Below, piece after piece: positions 1 to 9,808 of a stretch of 64,000 bases of DNA. Under the pieces are notes generated by a model. That model worked only from the letters and a program-made list of their open reading frames with translations, ran no database searches and was not told the DNA's origin. The stretch spans positions 62,001-126,000 of the forward strand of contig JACIYN010000013.1 of NCBI GenBank assembly GCA_014359885.1. Reading direction: 5' to 3'. The position numbers and the translations under genes were made by a program. Numbering within the stretch: position 1 is the stretch's first letter; each line of letters begins with the position of its first letter. Source of the DNA: Desulfacinum sp. GTDB taxonomy: Bacteria; Desulfobacterota; Syntrophobacteria; Syntrophobacterales; DSM-9756.

Positions 1-102
1 GCAGTGTCTTGGCCGCATCCGGAATCCCCTGCCAGCTCTTCCGCGACAAACGCACGGGCTGACCATCGCACACCGGGACATCCGAAAACACAGAGGGTGA
101 TT

Positions 103-1677
103 ATGAGCAATCACGCTACCGCGCAACCCCCGTCTTTCGCTCACGATCTTGCCGAGGCGGTCCTTCAGGCCGTTCACCAAATCCTTCCGGAGGCCGGTCC
201 GGAAAGACGGCGGCTGGTGGAAACGCTGGCCCAGGACTCCAGGATTCGCACACTCGTTGAACAGGCCTCCGCGGTCGAAACGGAACCCCGGGTGCAATCC
301 CTGAGAAACCAGGTGGAGAGGCTGCGCCGCCAAAAGGATGAGCTGCTCAAGGACACCCTAGAGCTCAAAGACCAGAAGAACCTCATGGAAGAGGCGGCCC
401 GAAACTCCTTGTATCTCCTCCTTTCCTGGGCTCGGCCGATCGCCGGCTCCCAAGAGGTGGAAACGCTCGATGAAATCAAGAAACTTCTCATCTCCGAATC
501 CGACTGGCAGGCCGTGGAGGAGCGGATTCGCACCCTCAAGCGCCTCAGCCCTGCCGAAGCCTCAGCGACCGCCCGGACACGCGGCGGCGTGCAGGACGAA
601 GGGGCTGTCACCGGGCCGCATGTGGAAACGCTGAGACACCAGCTGGGCCGGCTGCTCAGCCAGTTCCACGTGGATCTGGGAGCCCAGTATCTGGAAGAAT
701 GGAACCGACTCCGTGAACGACTGCACCAGTGCGATTCCATCGATGCGCTGATCGAGGCCATCCGGGACACCCTGGCCCTGGCGGAACGGTTCTCCGGGGC
801 TCTCAACAGGGAAAGAGCCCAGCTGGCCAAGTTTTTTTCGGACATCGGCCAGGATCTCCTGGAAATGGAGGTTCTGCTCTCCTCCGCCGTGAATCTCACC
901 CGGGAAAACTACCAGGCCAATCAAGACTTCAACACGCTCCTGGACGGGAAGATGGAGGAGATCAGCGCCTCGGTCAATCTCTCGCGGACCTTGGAGGAGC
1001 TGAAAAGCGCGCTGGAGGCCAAGATGTCGGCCATCAAGCGGTTCTTGAAGGAGAAGCAGAAGGAAGACGAAACCCGCTTCCGGAAAGCGGATGAGAATAG
1101 CGAAGTCCTACAGAGCAGCCTTCAAAGGATGAAACAGGAAGTGACCCAGATGGAAGAAAGAACCAGACGCCTGGAAAAACAGGCCCTGCAGGATGCCCTG
1201 ACGGGAGTCTACAACCGCCGGGCCTTCGATCTGCGCATCCAGGAGGAAATGTATCGATATCAGCGCTACGGCCAGCACTTCTCCCTGTTGGTCATCGACC
1301 TGGATCATTTCAAAAAGGTGAACGACTCGTTCGGCCACACCACCGGTGATCAGTGTCTGAAGGAAGTCACGAGGAGGATGAAGCTGGCCTTGAGGCGATC
1401 CGATTGTCTTGCGCGTTATGGTGGGGAGGAGTTCGCCGTCATTCTGCCGGGCACCGACGGCGGGAAAGCCCTGGCGGTTGCCGAGAAACTCAGAAAAATA
1501 GTGGAGAAGACCCGCTTTCTGTACAAGGGGAAACAGATCCCCCTGACGGTCAGCATCGGAGTGACCCAGGTGGGCGGATCCGATAAAACCTCCACCGATG
1601 TCTTCGAACGGGCCGATCGAGCCCTCTATCGTGCAAAGGCGCAGGGGCGTAACCGAGTGGAGGCCATCCTCGCTTAG
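103..1677 (+). CDS. Diguanylate cyclase (GGDEF) with coiled-coil N-terminal region
   Basis: Predicted to make cyclic di-GMP from two GTP. A C-terminal GGDEF domain starts near residue 364 (DALTGVYNRRAF). The active-site GGEEF lies at residues 440-444, and an RxxD inhibitory I-site (RRSD) sits five residues before it, so product inhibition is likely. Residues 1-350 have no transmembrane segment; they are rich in charged helices and probably form coiled coils that dimerise the enzyme. The frame is open upstream, but the ATG at 103 is preferred because GAGGGTGA lies just before it; this gives 524 aa. The gene converges on the chemotaxis operon, and the gap between them (1678-1826) shows no convincing terminator. 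The family call is firm; the input signal is unknown. Confidence 0.9.
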   Translation: MSNHATAQPPSFAHDLAEAVLQAVHQILPEAGPERRRLVETLAQDSRIRTLVEQASAVETEPRVQSLRNQVERLRRQKDELLKDTLELKDQKNLMEEAARNSLYLLLSWARPIAGSQEVETLDEIKKLLISESDWQAVEERIRTLKRLSPAEASATARTRGGVQDEGAVTGPHVETLRHQLGRLLSQFHVDLGAQYLEEWNRLRERLHQCDSIDALIEAIRDTLALAERFSGALNRERAQLAKFFSDIGQDLLEMEVLLSSAVNLTRENYQANQDFNTLLDGKMEEISASVNLSRTLEELKSALEAKMSAIKRFLKEKQKEDETRFRKADENSEVLQSSLQRMKQEVTQMEERTRRLEKQALQDALTGVYNRRAFDLRIQEEMYRYQRYGQHFSLLVIDLDHFKKVNDSFGHTTGDQCLKEVTRRMKLALRRSDCLARYGGEEFAVILPGTDGGKALAVAEKLRKIVEKTRFLYKGKQIPLTVSIGVTQVGGSDKTSTDVFERADRALYRAKAQGRNRVEAILA

Positions 1678-1826
1678 CCCGTCCCGGAATTTGTGATTCC
1701 CAAGTTCCCGCGAAGCTCGCCCCCGGATCCGACGTGGAGCGCAAACCCAGACCTTGGCGGAAGTCTTGGATTCCCGCCCCCCGTCGAGCCGCTGGAAAGG
1801 CTTGACGGGGCGAGCGGGGGCCCTTC

Positions 1827-3233
1827 TCAGAAGCCGAATTCCGCCAGCAGGGCGTCCACATCGCTCTGAGAGTGGAGCGCCTCTTCCACCTGTTCGTGGG
1901 CGGGACCGTAGAGTTCCTCCCTCGCCTTTTTGGCTTTCTCCACTTTGACCCCGAACTTCGTGATGAGCTGGACCAGTTTCACCTCCAGATCCTCCAGCAA
2001 CGTGATGATCTTCATGATGATCTGGCCGGTCAGGTCCTGGTAGTCCTGGGCCGTGAGGATCTGGATGAGGTCTTCATGGGACCGCCGAGCCGACTCGGCC
2101 AGATGTTCGAGAGCCGATCGGACCTCGGTCAGCCGTTCCCGGGCGTTGTCACCGATGGCGTGCAGGCCGTCCAGTGCCGTCTCCATCTCCTTGAGGCGCG
2201 ACTGATCCTCTTCGTTCCTTTTCTGGAGCGCCTCCACGTGATCCAGGGTGGTGTTGGCCGCCGTTTCCGTCAATTTGATGATGTGCTCCAGGCGATTGCC
2301 CGAATCGGGAATCTTGTCTTCCACCATCTCGCGCAGCGCAGGATCCATGGCACCCACGAAGTCCCGAAGCGAGTCATGGAGCTCTCTGGCCAGGGTCCCG
2401 ATCTCCTTGTACAAGCCGGGATGGGAGCTCTCCGAGAGCCTGAGCAGGATCTCCTGGGCCCGCTCCACGTTGCCTTCGGACATGCACAGCATGAACTCCT
2501 TGATGTCCTCGAGCACCTTTCCCGCTGGCTCCCGCTCTTCAGCCAGGCGGGGGCGGAGAGTGTCCCAGTTGTCGAGCGAGGACTGCGCCGCCAGGAGGTC
2601 TTTCCAGCCCTGGCTCTCCGCCGGAACCTCCAGGCAGATGATTTCCTCGCCCGTCTCTGCCACCTTGACCTCCACCTTGGCCCCCAGACGGGCCGCCAAG
2701 TTTCGCAGGCGCGTTCTCTCCACTTCCGCACCGCCCGGATCTAGGGCCGGGGTGTCCGGAGCCGGAGAGCCCACCAGCTCGTCGATCAGGGCATCTTCGT
2801 CGAGGGCTTCCTCCGCAGACGGTCCTTGGCCCTGGTCGCCTGGGGTTTCGGACGCGTCGTTTGCCGTTTCCAGGATGGACAGGACTTCGTCCACGTTCAC
2901 CCCGCCGGACTCCCCCTGTCCCTTTTCCGTCCGCATCATGGACTCCATGAGGGCGTTCAGGGCGAAATTGAAAACGGCGCCTTCTTCTCCACGGATGCTC
3001 CCGTTGCCACCCAGGACATGCTCATCGAAAAAGGACTCCAGGCGCGCTCCGGCCTGGGACAGATCTTCCATTCCCAGCATGGCCACCGTGGTCGAGAAGG
3101 TCTTGAGGGCCTCGCGGCACTGATTTAAGGCATCGGCATCTTCGGCATCGTCGCCCAACGCTACCATTGACTTCTCTGCATCTTTCAGCAACCGGATCAG
3201 CTCACGCCACTCTTCTTTGCCTATCGAAACCAT
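1827..3233 (-). CDS. cheZ: Chemotaxis protein phosphatase CheZ, extended N-terminus
   Basis: Dephosphorylates CheY-P in the cytoplasm. The catalytic helix carries QDLTGQ at about residues 399-404, with Asp400 and Gln404 spaced like E. coli D143/Q147. The extreme C-terminus (DVDALLAEFGF) matches the CheY-binding tail of CheZ. At 468 aa it is about twice the length of enterobacterial CheZ. The extra N-terminal 85 or so residues look like an HPt helical bundle without the phospho-accepting His, followed by an acidic linker. The ATG at 3233 is chosen because GGTGGAG precedes it; a longer GTG-type start at 3263 is possible. It overlaps the end of cheA by 32 bases, so it is the last gene of the operon and probably translationally coupled. 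Confidence 0.88.
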   Translation of the reverse strand: MVSIGKEEWRELIRLLKDAEKSMVALGDDAEDADALNQCREALKTFSTTVAMLGMEDLSQAGARLESFFDEHVLGGNGSIRGEEGAVFNFALNALMESMMRTEKGQGESGGVNVDEVLSILETANDASETPGDQGQGPSAEEALDEDALIDELVGSPAPDTPALDPGGAEVERTRLRNLAARLGAKVEVKVAETGEEIICLEVPAESQGWKDLLAAQSSLDNWDTLRPRLAEEREPAGKVLEDIKEFMLCMSEGNVERAQEILLRLSESSHPGLYKEIGTLARELHDSLRDFVGAMDPALREMVEDKIPDSGNRLEHIIKLTETAANTTLDHVEALQKRNEEDQSRLKEMETALDGLHAIGDNARERLTEVRSALEHLAESARRSHEDLIQILTAQDYQDLTGQIIMKIITLLEDLEVKLVQLITKFGVKVEKAKKAREELYGPAHEQVEEALHSQSDVDALLAEFGF

Positions 3234-5418
3234 TGTCTCCACCTTCTTCGTATGTACTGACAATGCCTTTCACATCCAGAATCAGAGCCACCTTTCCATC
3301 GCCCAGGATGGCACCCCCCGAGATGCCCTTCACATGGCGCAGCGCACTGCCGAGACTCTTGATGACCACCTCCTGGCGTCCAATGATCTCGTCGGCCAAC
3401 AGGCAATACGATTTCTGATCCTCGTTGACCACCAGGATGAGAGCGTCCCAGGGATTGCGGAAGCGCGGCTCCACATGGAACAGCTCGTGGAGTCGTATGA
3501 GGGGCATGAGCTGGTTGCGCACCTTGATCATCTCCTGGGAGCCCTGGACCGTGAGGTAGGCGTCCTTGGAGGGCCGCAGGGATTCCCTGAGCGCTACGGT
3601 GGGCACGACATACCGTTCCGTACCGACGCAGATGACCATGCCGTCGATAATGGCCATGGTCAGGGGCAGCTTCAGCTCAAAACGTGTTCCATGCCCGGGC
3701 ACGCTGGAGACCTCCAGCTTGCCACGCAGTTCCTCGACGCTGCGCCGCACCACGTCCATCCCGACCCCGCGCCCGGAGACGTCCGTCACTTCATCTTTGG
3801 TGGAAAAGCCCGGATGGAAGATGAGCTCGTAGATGGCGCGCTCTTCCAGGTTGTCCTCGGGCGAGATCAGCCCTTTGGCGATGGCCTTCTCCCGGATTCT
3901 TTCCGCATCGAGCCCTTTGCCGTCGTCCTGAAGCTCGATGAGGATGTTTCCGCCCTTCTGGTCGGCCGTCAGGTAGATGGTTCCCTGAGGGTCTTTGCCC
4001 ACCCGTTCCCGTTCATCGGGGGACTCGATCCCGTGGTCGATGGCATTGCGGATCATGTGGACCAGGGGTTCGTAGATTTCCTCGACCATGTTCCGATCGA
4101 TTTCGGTCTCCTCGCCGCGCATCTCCAGGCGCACGTTCTTGCCCGACTTGCGCGACAGATCCCGCACGAGTCGTATGAGCTTCTGAAAGGTGCTTTTGAT
4201 GGGCACCATGCGCAGGGACATGGAAATCCGTTGGAGTTCGGCGGTGATCCTTCGCAACTGGACGGAGTCTTTCTGGAACTTCTGATCCTTGATCGCCTGG
4301 ACACCGGGATTCTGCAGCACCATGGACTGGGCGATCACCAGCTCCCCGACCATATCCACCAGGTTATCCAGCTTCTGGGTGTCGACACGCACCGACGCCG
4401 CGCCTTCCTTGATCCGGCGCTGTTCCCGCAGAGCGCCGGCCACGTCCAGAGGCGAGGCCGCCCCCTGCTCCACCAGGGCTTCGCCGATCTTCTTTCCGGT
4501 TTCCCGCGCACTCCGGGCGGCGGTCTCCACGCGGTCGGGATCCGCAACCCCCTTTTCCACCAAAATCTCCCCGACCTTGGGGACCTTCTCCCGCTCGCTG
4601 GGGCGTTCCTCCCGGGGGGCGAAACTCCGTAATCTCTTGAGGAAAGCCCCCACCAGATTGGCCGAAAGTTCCGCCCGGCCGTCGCCCAGGGCCGCCTCCA
4701 GTTCGCTCAAGACAACCTTGAGGATGTCCACGGCATGGAGGACGATATCGATCACCCCTTCCGTGACATCAATGGCCCCCGAGCGCGCCTCGTCCAGAAG
4801 ATTTTCCACTTCATGGCTCAGCTCGTGGATGCTCTTGAGATTGAGAAAGCCGGCCACTCCCTTGATGCTGTGGAAGGGGCGAAACACCGCATTGATGGCT
4901 TCCCGGTCCCGAGGGTCGGCTTCCAGGGAAATCATGTTAAGCTCGATGGAAGCAAGGTGTTCCTTGGCCTCTTCGATGAAGTCCTTGATGAGTTCCGGAT
5001 CTTCCAGATGAACTTTTTCCGGCTCCCTTTCTTCCGGCATCTCTTCCCCAGGCCCTGGGACGCCCCCGGGGGACTCCCCGGCGGGCGGCTCCTCCCCTCG
5101 CGGTGGGAGGTCCTTGCCTCGCTCATGGTCGGGGGCAACTCCCCCCTCCGCCAATTGCCGCAACAGGGACTGAATCTGGACCCAGTCGGCCTCCGGATCC
5201 TTGCTCTCCTCCAGGATGATTCGATTGAAAAGGCCCTTGATGGTCGCTATGGGACCGTGCCACGACTCCGGCAAACCCTGATCGCCCTGCTCCAGCTCCT
5301 CCAGGATATTCAGGCATTCGCCTATGCCCATCAGATCGTCCGGTCCGGCGACAACCCCGTTGGCCAATCGATCGAGGAGGCTCCGGGCTATGTGCAAAGA
5401 GTTTTCACTACCAGCCAT
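3202..5418 (-). CDS. cheA: Chemotaxis histidine kinase CheA with an inserted MshEN-like module
   Basis: Central kinase of chemotaxis; phosphorylates CheY and CheB. It has an N-terminal helical region, an HPt domain with FHSIKG (phospho-His about residue 183), a dimerisation helix pair, an HATPase domain (N-box RNAIDHG, Asn about 458) and a CheW-like C-terminal domain (about 590-735). Where the P2 CheY-binding domain would be expected there is instead a paired motif at about 281-333, beginning KVGEILVEKG and repeated as KIGEALVEQG. This resembles the N-terminal MshEN domain of GspE/PilB-type ATPases. The start is the ATG at 5418 with GGTGGAG upstream, rather than the GTG at 5430. It sits between cheY and cheZ with tiny gaps or overlap. 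Confidence 0.95.
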   Translation of the reverse strand: MAGSENSLHIARSLLDRLANGVVAGPDDLMGIGECLNILEELEQGDQGLPESWHGPIATIKGLFNRIILEESKDPEADWVQIQSLLRQLAEGGVAPDHERGKDLPPRGEEPPAGESPGGVPGPGEEMPEEREPEKVHLEDPELIKDFIEEAKEHLASIELNMISLEADPRDREAINAVFRPFHSIKGVAGFLNLKSIHELSHEVENLLDEARSGAIDVTEGVIDIVLHAVDILKVVLSELEAALGDGRAELSANLVGAFLKRLRSFAPREERPSEREKVPKVGEILVEKGVADPDRVETAARSARETGKKIGEALVEQGAASPLDVAGALREQRRIKEGAASVRVDTQKLDNLVDMVGELVIAQSMVLQNPGVQAIKDQKFQKDSVQLRRITAELQRISMSLRMVPIKSTFQKLIRLVRDLSRKSGKNVRLEMRGEETEIDRNMVEEIYEPLVHMIRNAIDHGIESPDERERVGKDPQGTIYLTADQKGGNILIELQDDGKGLDAERIREKAIAKGLISPEDNLEERAIYELIFHPGFSTKDEVTDVSGRGVGMDVVRRSVEELRGKLEVSSVPGHGTRFELKLPLTMAIIDGMVICVGTERYVVPTVALRESLRPSKDAYLTVQGSQEMIKVRNQLMPLIRLHELFHVEPRFRNPWDALILVVNEDQKSYCLLADEIIGRQEVVIKSLGSALRHVKGISGGAILGDGKVALILDVKGIVSTYEEGGDNGFDRQRRVA

Positions 5419-5432
5419 TTTCGGCTCCACCG

Positions 5433-5816
5433 TTAGTCTTGAGGCAAGATTTTTTCCAGCTTTTCCGCCAGCACAGCCGCGGTGAAGGGCTTGACGATGT
5501 AGTTGCTCACCTTCGCCTTGACCGCCTCCACCACGTTTTCCTTCTGGGCCTCCGCCGTCACCATGAGGAACGGCAAGTGCTTGGTCTTATCGTTGGCGCG
5601 GACCCACTTGAGCAACTCCAAGCCCGTCATCTTGGGCATGTTCCAGTCCGAAACGATCAGGTCCACCTCCTGGGACTCCAGGATCTTCACCGCCGCGGCG
5701 CCGTTTTCCGCCTCGTAGATCTCCTTGAAATCCAGCTCCCTGAGGATGTTCTTGACGATGCGCCGCATCGTAGCAAAATCGTCCACAACCAAGACTTTCA
5801 TGTCCTTGTATGCCAC
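5433..5816 (-). CDS. cheY: Chemotaxis response regulator CheY
   Basis: Single-domain receiver of 127 aa that carries the signal from CheA to the flagellar switch. All key residues fall at the same numbers as in E. coli CheY: acidic pair Asp12/Asp13, phospho-acceptor Asp57 (SDWNMP), Thr87, Tyr106 and Lys109 (YIVKPF). It lies between cheB and cheA, 14 bases before the cheA start. A second CheY-like gene at 7490-7912 is more divergent; this copy is the better candidate for motor binding. Confidence 0.95.
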   Translation of the reverse strand: MAYKDMKVLVVDDFATMRRIVKNILRELDFKEIYEAENGAAAVKILESQEVDLIVSDWNMPKMTGLELLKWVRANDKTKHLPFLMVTAEAQKENVVEAVKAKVSNYIVKPFTAAVLAEKLEKILPQD

Positions 5817-5890
5817 GAGTCCACTCCTTCCAGTCGTACGTTGACAATATCGAGAGGCGGTGGTGGGGATCCGGAGGCATCGAGCAGGCC

Positions 5891-7033
<1,143 letters not shown>

Positions 7034-7080
7034 TCATCCAGGGGGTGTCACGAGGGGCGGTCGGTCGCCGGAAGATCCCG

Positions 7081-7533
7081 TCAGGGACCGGCCGGGTCCA
7101 CGGCCGCAAACCCCACCGGCTCGCCGTAGGAGAACATCTGGGAGGCGTTGTCGGTACCGGAAACGGGGCACTCCACCGGTCCGGCATCGGGAAGCCCCAA
7201 GCGCCAGGCATCGGGGCCCAACTGGTTGATCCAGCTCCCGGCCACCATGTTGGCCAGTTCGCCCATGGCGTCCTTGACATCCTCCGGTCGAACTTCCTGG
7301 GCATCCAGGGCCAGGAGGTTCCCCGCCAGCTCCTTGGCGAAACCGGATCTGAGCCAAAGGGCCAGCGTCACGGCCTGGTTCCCATCGGCTCCAGTGACTT
7401 CAATCCGCGCGCGCCACCCCTCGAACGCCTCCGCGCCCGGGGTGACGTCACGAAAGGAAACCTCCGTAAAGTACATGGTTTCCAGCACCTCAGAAATCGC
7501 AGCCTTCATCGCTTCCAGCCAGTTCCCATTCAT
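7081..7533 (-). CDS. cheX: CheX-like CheY-P phosphatase
   Basis: Protein of 150 aa with the CheC/CheX/FliY-type active-site signature ELANMVAG (Glu92 and Asn95 in the E-x2-N spacing) on the expected helix. The family hydrolyses CheY-phosphate and CheX works as a homodimer; one such motif, as here, fits CheX rather than two-motif CheC. A good AGGAG site precedes the ATG. Its first 44 bases overlap the end of the upstream CheY-like gene, suggesting coupled translation and perhaps partnership with that regulator. CheZ occurs in the same operon, so two unrelated phosphatases coexist. Confidence 0.75.
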   Translation of the reverse strand: MNGNWLEAMKAAISEVLETMYFTEVSFRDVTPGAEAFEGWRARIEVTGADGNQAVTLALWLRSGFAKELAGNLLALDAQEVRPEDVKDAMGELANMVAGSWINQLGPDAWRLGLPDAGPVECPVSGTDNASQMFSYGEPVGFAAVDPAGP

Positions 7534-7912
7534 CCTCGACTCCTAGTATTTTCATCACGAGAGAGCGCACATCCTCAGGTTGGAACGGCTTTCGCAAGTA
7601 CCCCTTGGCTCCCAAAGCCATGGCTTCCTCCAGCCGCTGCTCGTTGCTCTCCGTCGTTACGAGCACCACCGGCACATCACGGAAGTCCTCGTGGCCCGCC
7701 AACGTCCGCAGGAATTCGATGCCATCCATTTCCGGCATGTGGACATCGCTCAGGATCAGATCCACCCAGGACTCCCCGAGCCGCTCCAGGGCCTCCCGAC
7801 CGTTTCCCGCCTCCAATATCTCCCCCAACTCCAAGCCTGAAATCTTGAGCACCTTCTTGATGACGTTGCGCATGGACTTGGAGTCATCAACGATCAACAC
7901 GTTGTAGGCCAT
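7490..7912 (-). CDS. CheY-like single-domain response regulator
   Basis: Receiver domain of 140 aa with phospho-acceptor Asp56 (LSDVHMPEMDG), Asp9/Asp10, a Thr-Thr after the fourth strand and Lys in YLRKPF. A short acidic C-terminal tail (about 20 residues) follows the fold. It lies between cheD and cheX, and its 3' end overlaps the cheX start by 44 bases. It may be a second CheY acting as a phosphate sink or as the preferred CheX substrate; this role is inferred from position only. Confidence 0.88.
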   Translation of the reverse strand: MAYNVLIVDDSKSMRNVIKKVLKISGLELGEILEAGNGREALERLGESWVDLILSDVHMPEMDGIEFLRTLAGHEDFRDVPVVLVTTESNEQRLEEAMALGAKGYLRKPFQPEDVRSLVMKILGVEDEWELAGSDEGCDF

Positions 7913-7932
7913 ACCGCCCCCTTCCTTGTATC

Positions 7933-8415
7933 CTACAGCTCGAATTCCCCGTGCCCGGACACCTTCAGAACGACACGGCCGGTCTCAAGCTCCAGGCGCA
8001 CGGTGCGATTCACGTTGCCCCCCACGTGTTCGGCCGCAATCAGTATGTTGTTTTTCCAGAAGATTTTACGAAGCATCATGTAATTTTTCTTGCCGATATT
8101 GAAGACGCCGTTTTCGTCCAGAATCTGGGCGCCCCCCACCACCTTGACGATTAGGCTCTTTTTCGTCGCCCCGAACTTATAGCTTTCTTTGAAGAGCATG
8201 GGAATGCCCGTATCGGCGAACATGGCTGGCTTGGTCCGCGCCTTTAAGGGATCCGTTGATGACTCGGGAAGCATGTAGTGCAGCATGCCCCCCACTTTCA
8301 CCTTCGGGTCGTAGATGACCACGGCGATGCAAGATCCCAAGGAATAGGTGATGATGGTGTCTTCGGGTCGATTACTCACGGCCATGTCCCCTACGCCGAC
8401 AACCACTCTGTTCAT
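7933..8415 (-). CDS. cheD: Chemoreceptor glutamine deamidase CheD
   Basis: Converts glutamines of chemoreceptors to glutamate and, in other species, interacts with CheC-type phosphatases. The 160-aa protein contains the family signature SLGSCIAV with catalytic Cys29, followed by His46 in GGMLHYMLP, matching the Cys/His positions in Thermotoga CheD. The rest (MLRKIFWKN, AEHVGGNVNRTV) is typical. It follows cheR and precedes the second CheY-like gene on the same strand with about 20-base gaps. Confidence 0.95.
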   Translation of the reverse strand: MNRVVVGVGDMAVSNRPEDTIITYSLGSCIAVVIYDPKVKVGGMLHYMLPESSTDPLKARTKPAMFADTGIPMLFKESYKFGATKKSLIVKVVGGAQILDENGVFNIGKKNYMMLRKIFWKNNILIAAEHVGGNVNRTVRLELETGRVVLKVSGHGEFEL

Positions 8416-8453
8416 GGACTCTCTCTCATGTCTTGGGGGAAGCCGCCTGCTTC

Positions 8454-9281
8454 CTACTTCTGATAGACCGCCGGTTTGATGTACTTGAGGGGGTGGTCGA
8501 GGCCGGTCAGACTTTCCGAATGGCCCACGAAGAAATACCCCCCGGAAACCAGATACTCCGCCATCTTCTTGATCAACATCTCCTGGGTCTTCTTGTCGAA
8601 ATAAATCATCACGTTGCGGCAGAAGATCACGTCGAAGGGCCCCCGAAAGGGGTATGGGTCCTTCAGGTTCAATCGGCGAAAAGCGATTACTTTCCTCAGC
8701 TGCGGCGCCACCTCGTAGAGTTTCTCACCCGCTCCCCCCCTTCTCAGGATGAAGTACCGACTGCGCAGGGCCGGAGGCACGTTCTGGAGTTTGGCCTTGT
8801 CGTAAATCCCCCTCTGGGCGGTCTGGAGCACACGGGTGGAGATGTCGGTTGCCAGGATGCGAAAATCCCATCGGTCGGGCTGATCCAGATTTTCCAGGAC
8901 GCTCATGGCGATCGTATAGGGTTCTTCCCCGGTGGAACATCCGGCGCTCCAGATCCGGATTCGGGAGGAACCCTGCTCCCGGCTCCTGCGCACCATTTCG
9001 GGCAAAGCCCTGGTGACGAGAAAATCAAAATGCTTGGGTTCCCTGAAGAAGTATGTGAGATTGGTGGAGACGGCGTCGAAGAAGCGGATGAGCTCATCCC
9101 GCCCGTCTTCAGACAGGATGTACTTGTAGTACTCCTTGGGCGACGCCATGCCGGTGGCTCGCAGGCGCTTGGCCAGCCGGGCTTCCAGGAGCGACTTTTT
9201 CCCCTCATGGAGGTTGATGCCGCATTCCTCGTAGACGAGTGCACTGAATTGCTGGAACAACCGCTCCGAAAGGCGTTCCAC
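8454..9281 (-). CDS. cheR: Chemoreceptor methyltransferase CheR
   Basis: SAM-dependent methylation of receptor glutamates. The 275-aa protein has the N-terminal helical CheR domain followed by the Rossmann domain with WSAGCSTGEEPYTIAM (SAM binding), IFCRNVMIYFD and VGHSESL. The start is a GTG at 9281 preceded by GGAGGGA at good spacing. It opens the compact che cluster: the 165-base gap before it holds a candidate FliA (sigma-28) promoter at 9373-9400. Confidence 0.95.
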   Translation of the reverse strand: MERLSERLFQQFSALVYEECGINLHEGKKSLLEARLAKRLRATGMASPKEYYKYILSEDGRDELIRFFDAVSTNLTYFFREPKHFDFLVTRALPEMVRRSREQGSSRIRIWSAGCSTGEEPYTIAMSVLENLDQPDRWDFRILATDISTRVLQTAQRGIYDKAKLQNVPPALRSRYFILRRGGAGEKLYEVAPQLRKVIAFRRLNLKDPYPFRGPFDVIFCRNVMIYFDKKTQEMLIKKMAEYLVSGGYFFVGHSESLTGLDHPLKYIKPAVYQK

Positions 9282-9372
9282 GTAAGTATCCCTCCGGGAT
9301 CTCGAGGATCCCCACCATCATTTTGTGTGCGGATACAGGGGGGGCTGGCTCCCCTGCCTTTTCCCATGAGGA

Positions 9373-9400
9373 AAATCGGATATTCGAGAGGTTGACTTTA
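9373..9400 (-). promoter_or_regulatory. Candidate sigma-28 (FliA) promoter for cheR-to-cheZ
   Basis: Read on the minus strand: TAAAGTCA, 12 bases, TCCGATTT. The enterobacterial FliA consensus is TAAAGTTT-N11-GCCGATAA, so six of eight and five of eight positions match with one extra spacer base. It would start transcription about 85 bases before the cheR GTG. Seen by eye only. Confidence 0.45.
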
Positions 9401-9446
9401 GGAAAAATTGGACGGAGCGACTGAGAAAAGGGGAGTCAGGAATGGT

Positions 9447-9767
9447 CTAGGGGTTTTGGGCAGGCGATGGCGGAGGCTGCGGTCTGAGGTCGTCGCCCCG
9501 TTGGGGATTCAGATCAATCCAAAGATGGCGGAGCATTTCCAAAGACCACTCGGCCTTCTTCCTTTCTTCACGAACGCGCTCTTCGGCCCCGGGCGGCCCT
9601 TGGGGCAGCGTCTTGTGGATTATGCCCTCCTGGCCCTCAATCACATCGGCCCAGCAAACGGACGGCCCTCCCCACCGGACGCCTCCGGCGATCTCCTTCC
9701 CCCGCCGCCCGCCCAAGGGCGCCATCGAGGCAAAGACAAAGACCGTCAACAGACAGAAGGCCCGCAT
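9447..9767 (-). CDS. Small exported protein of unknown function
   Basis: About 106 aa, unrecognised. The ATG at 9767 (MRAFCLLTVFVFASMAPL) follows GGAAGGGG and gives a short hydrophobic N-terminus consistent with a signal peptide. The middle is charged and helical (EERVREERKKAEW) and the tail is proline-rich (PQPPPSPAQNP). It lies between another unknown gene and cheR on the same strand, suggesting a motility-linked role. A longer start at 9791 or 9839 is possible. The coding assignment rests on the start site, the signal-like N-terminus and operon placement, so it is only moderately secure. Confidence 0.5.
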   Translation of the reverse strand: MRAFCLLTVFVFASMAPLGGRRGKEIAGGVRWGGPSVCWADVIEGQEGIIHKTLPQGPPGAEERVREERKKAEWSLEMLRHLWIDLNPQRGDDLRPQPPPSPAQNP

Positions 9768-9808
9768 GGCGGGCCCCTTCCCGACTTTCATCTGTGTACC
9801 ATCCCGAT

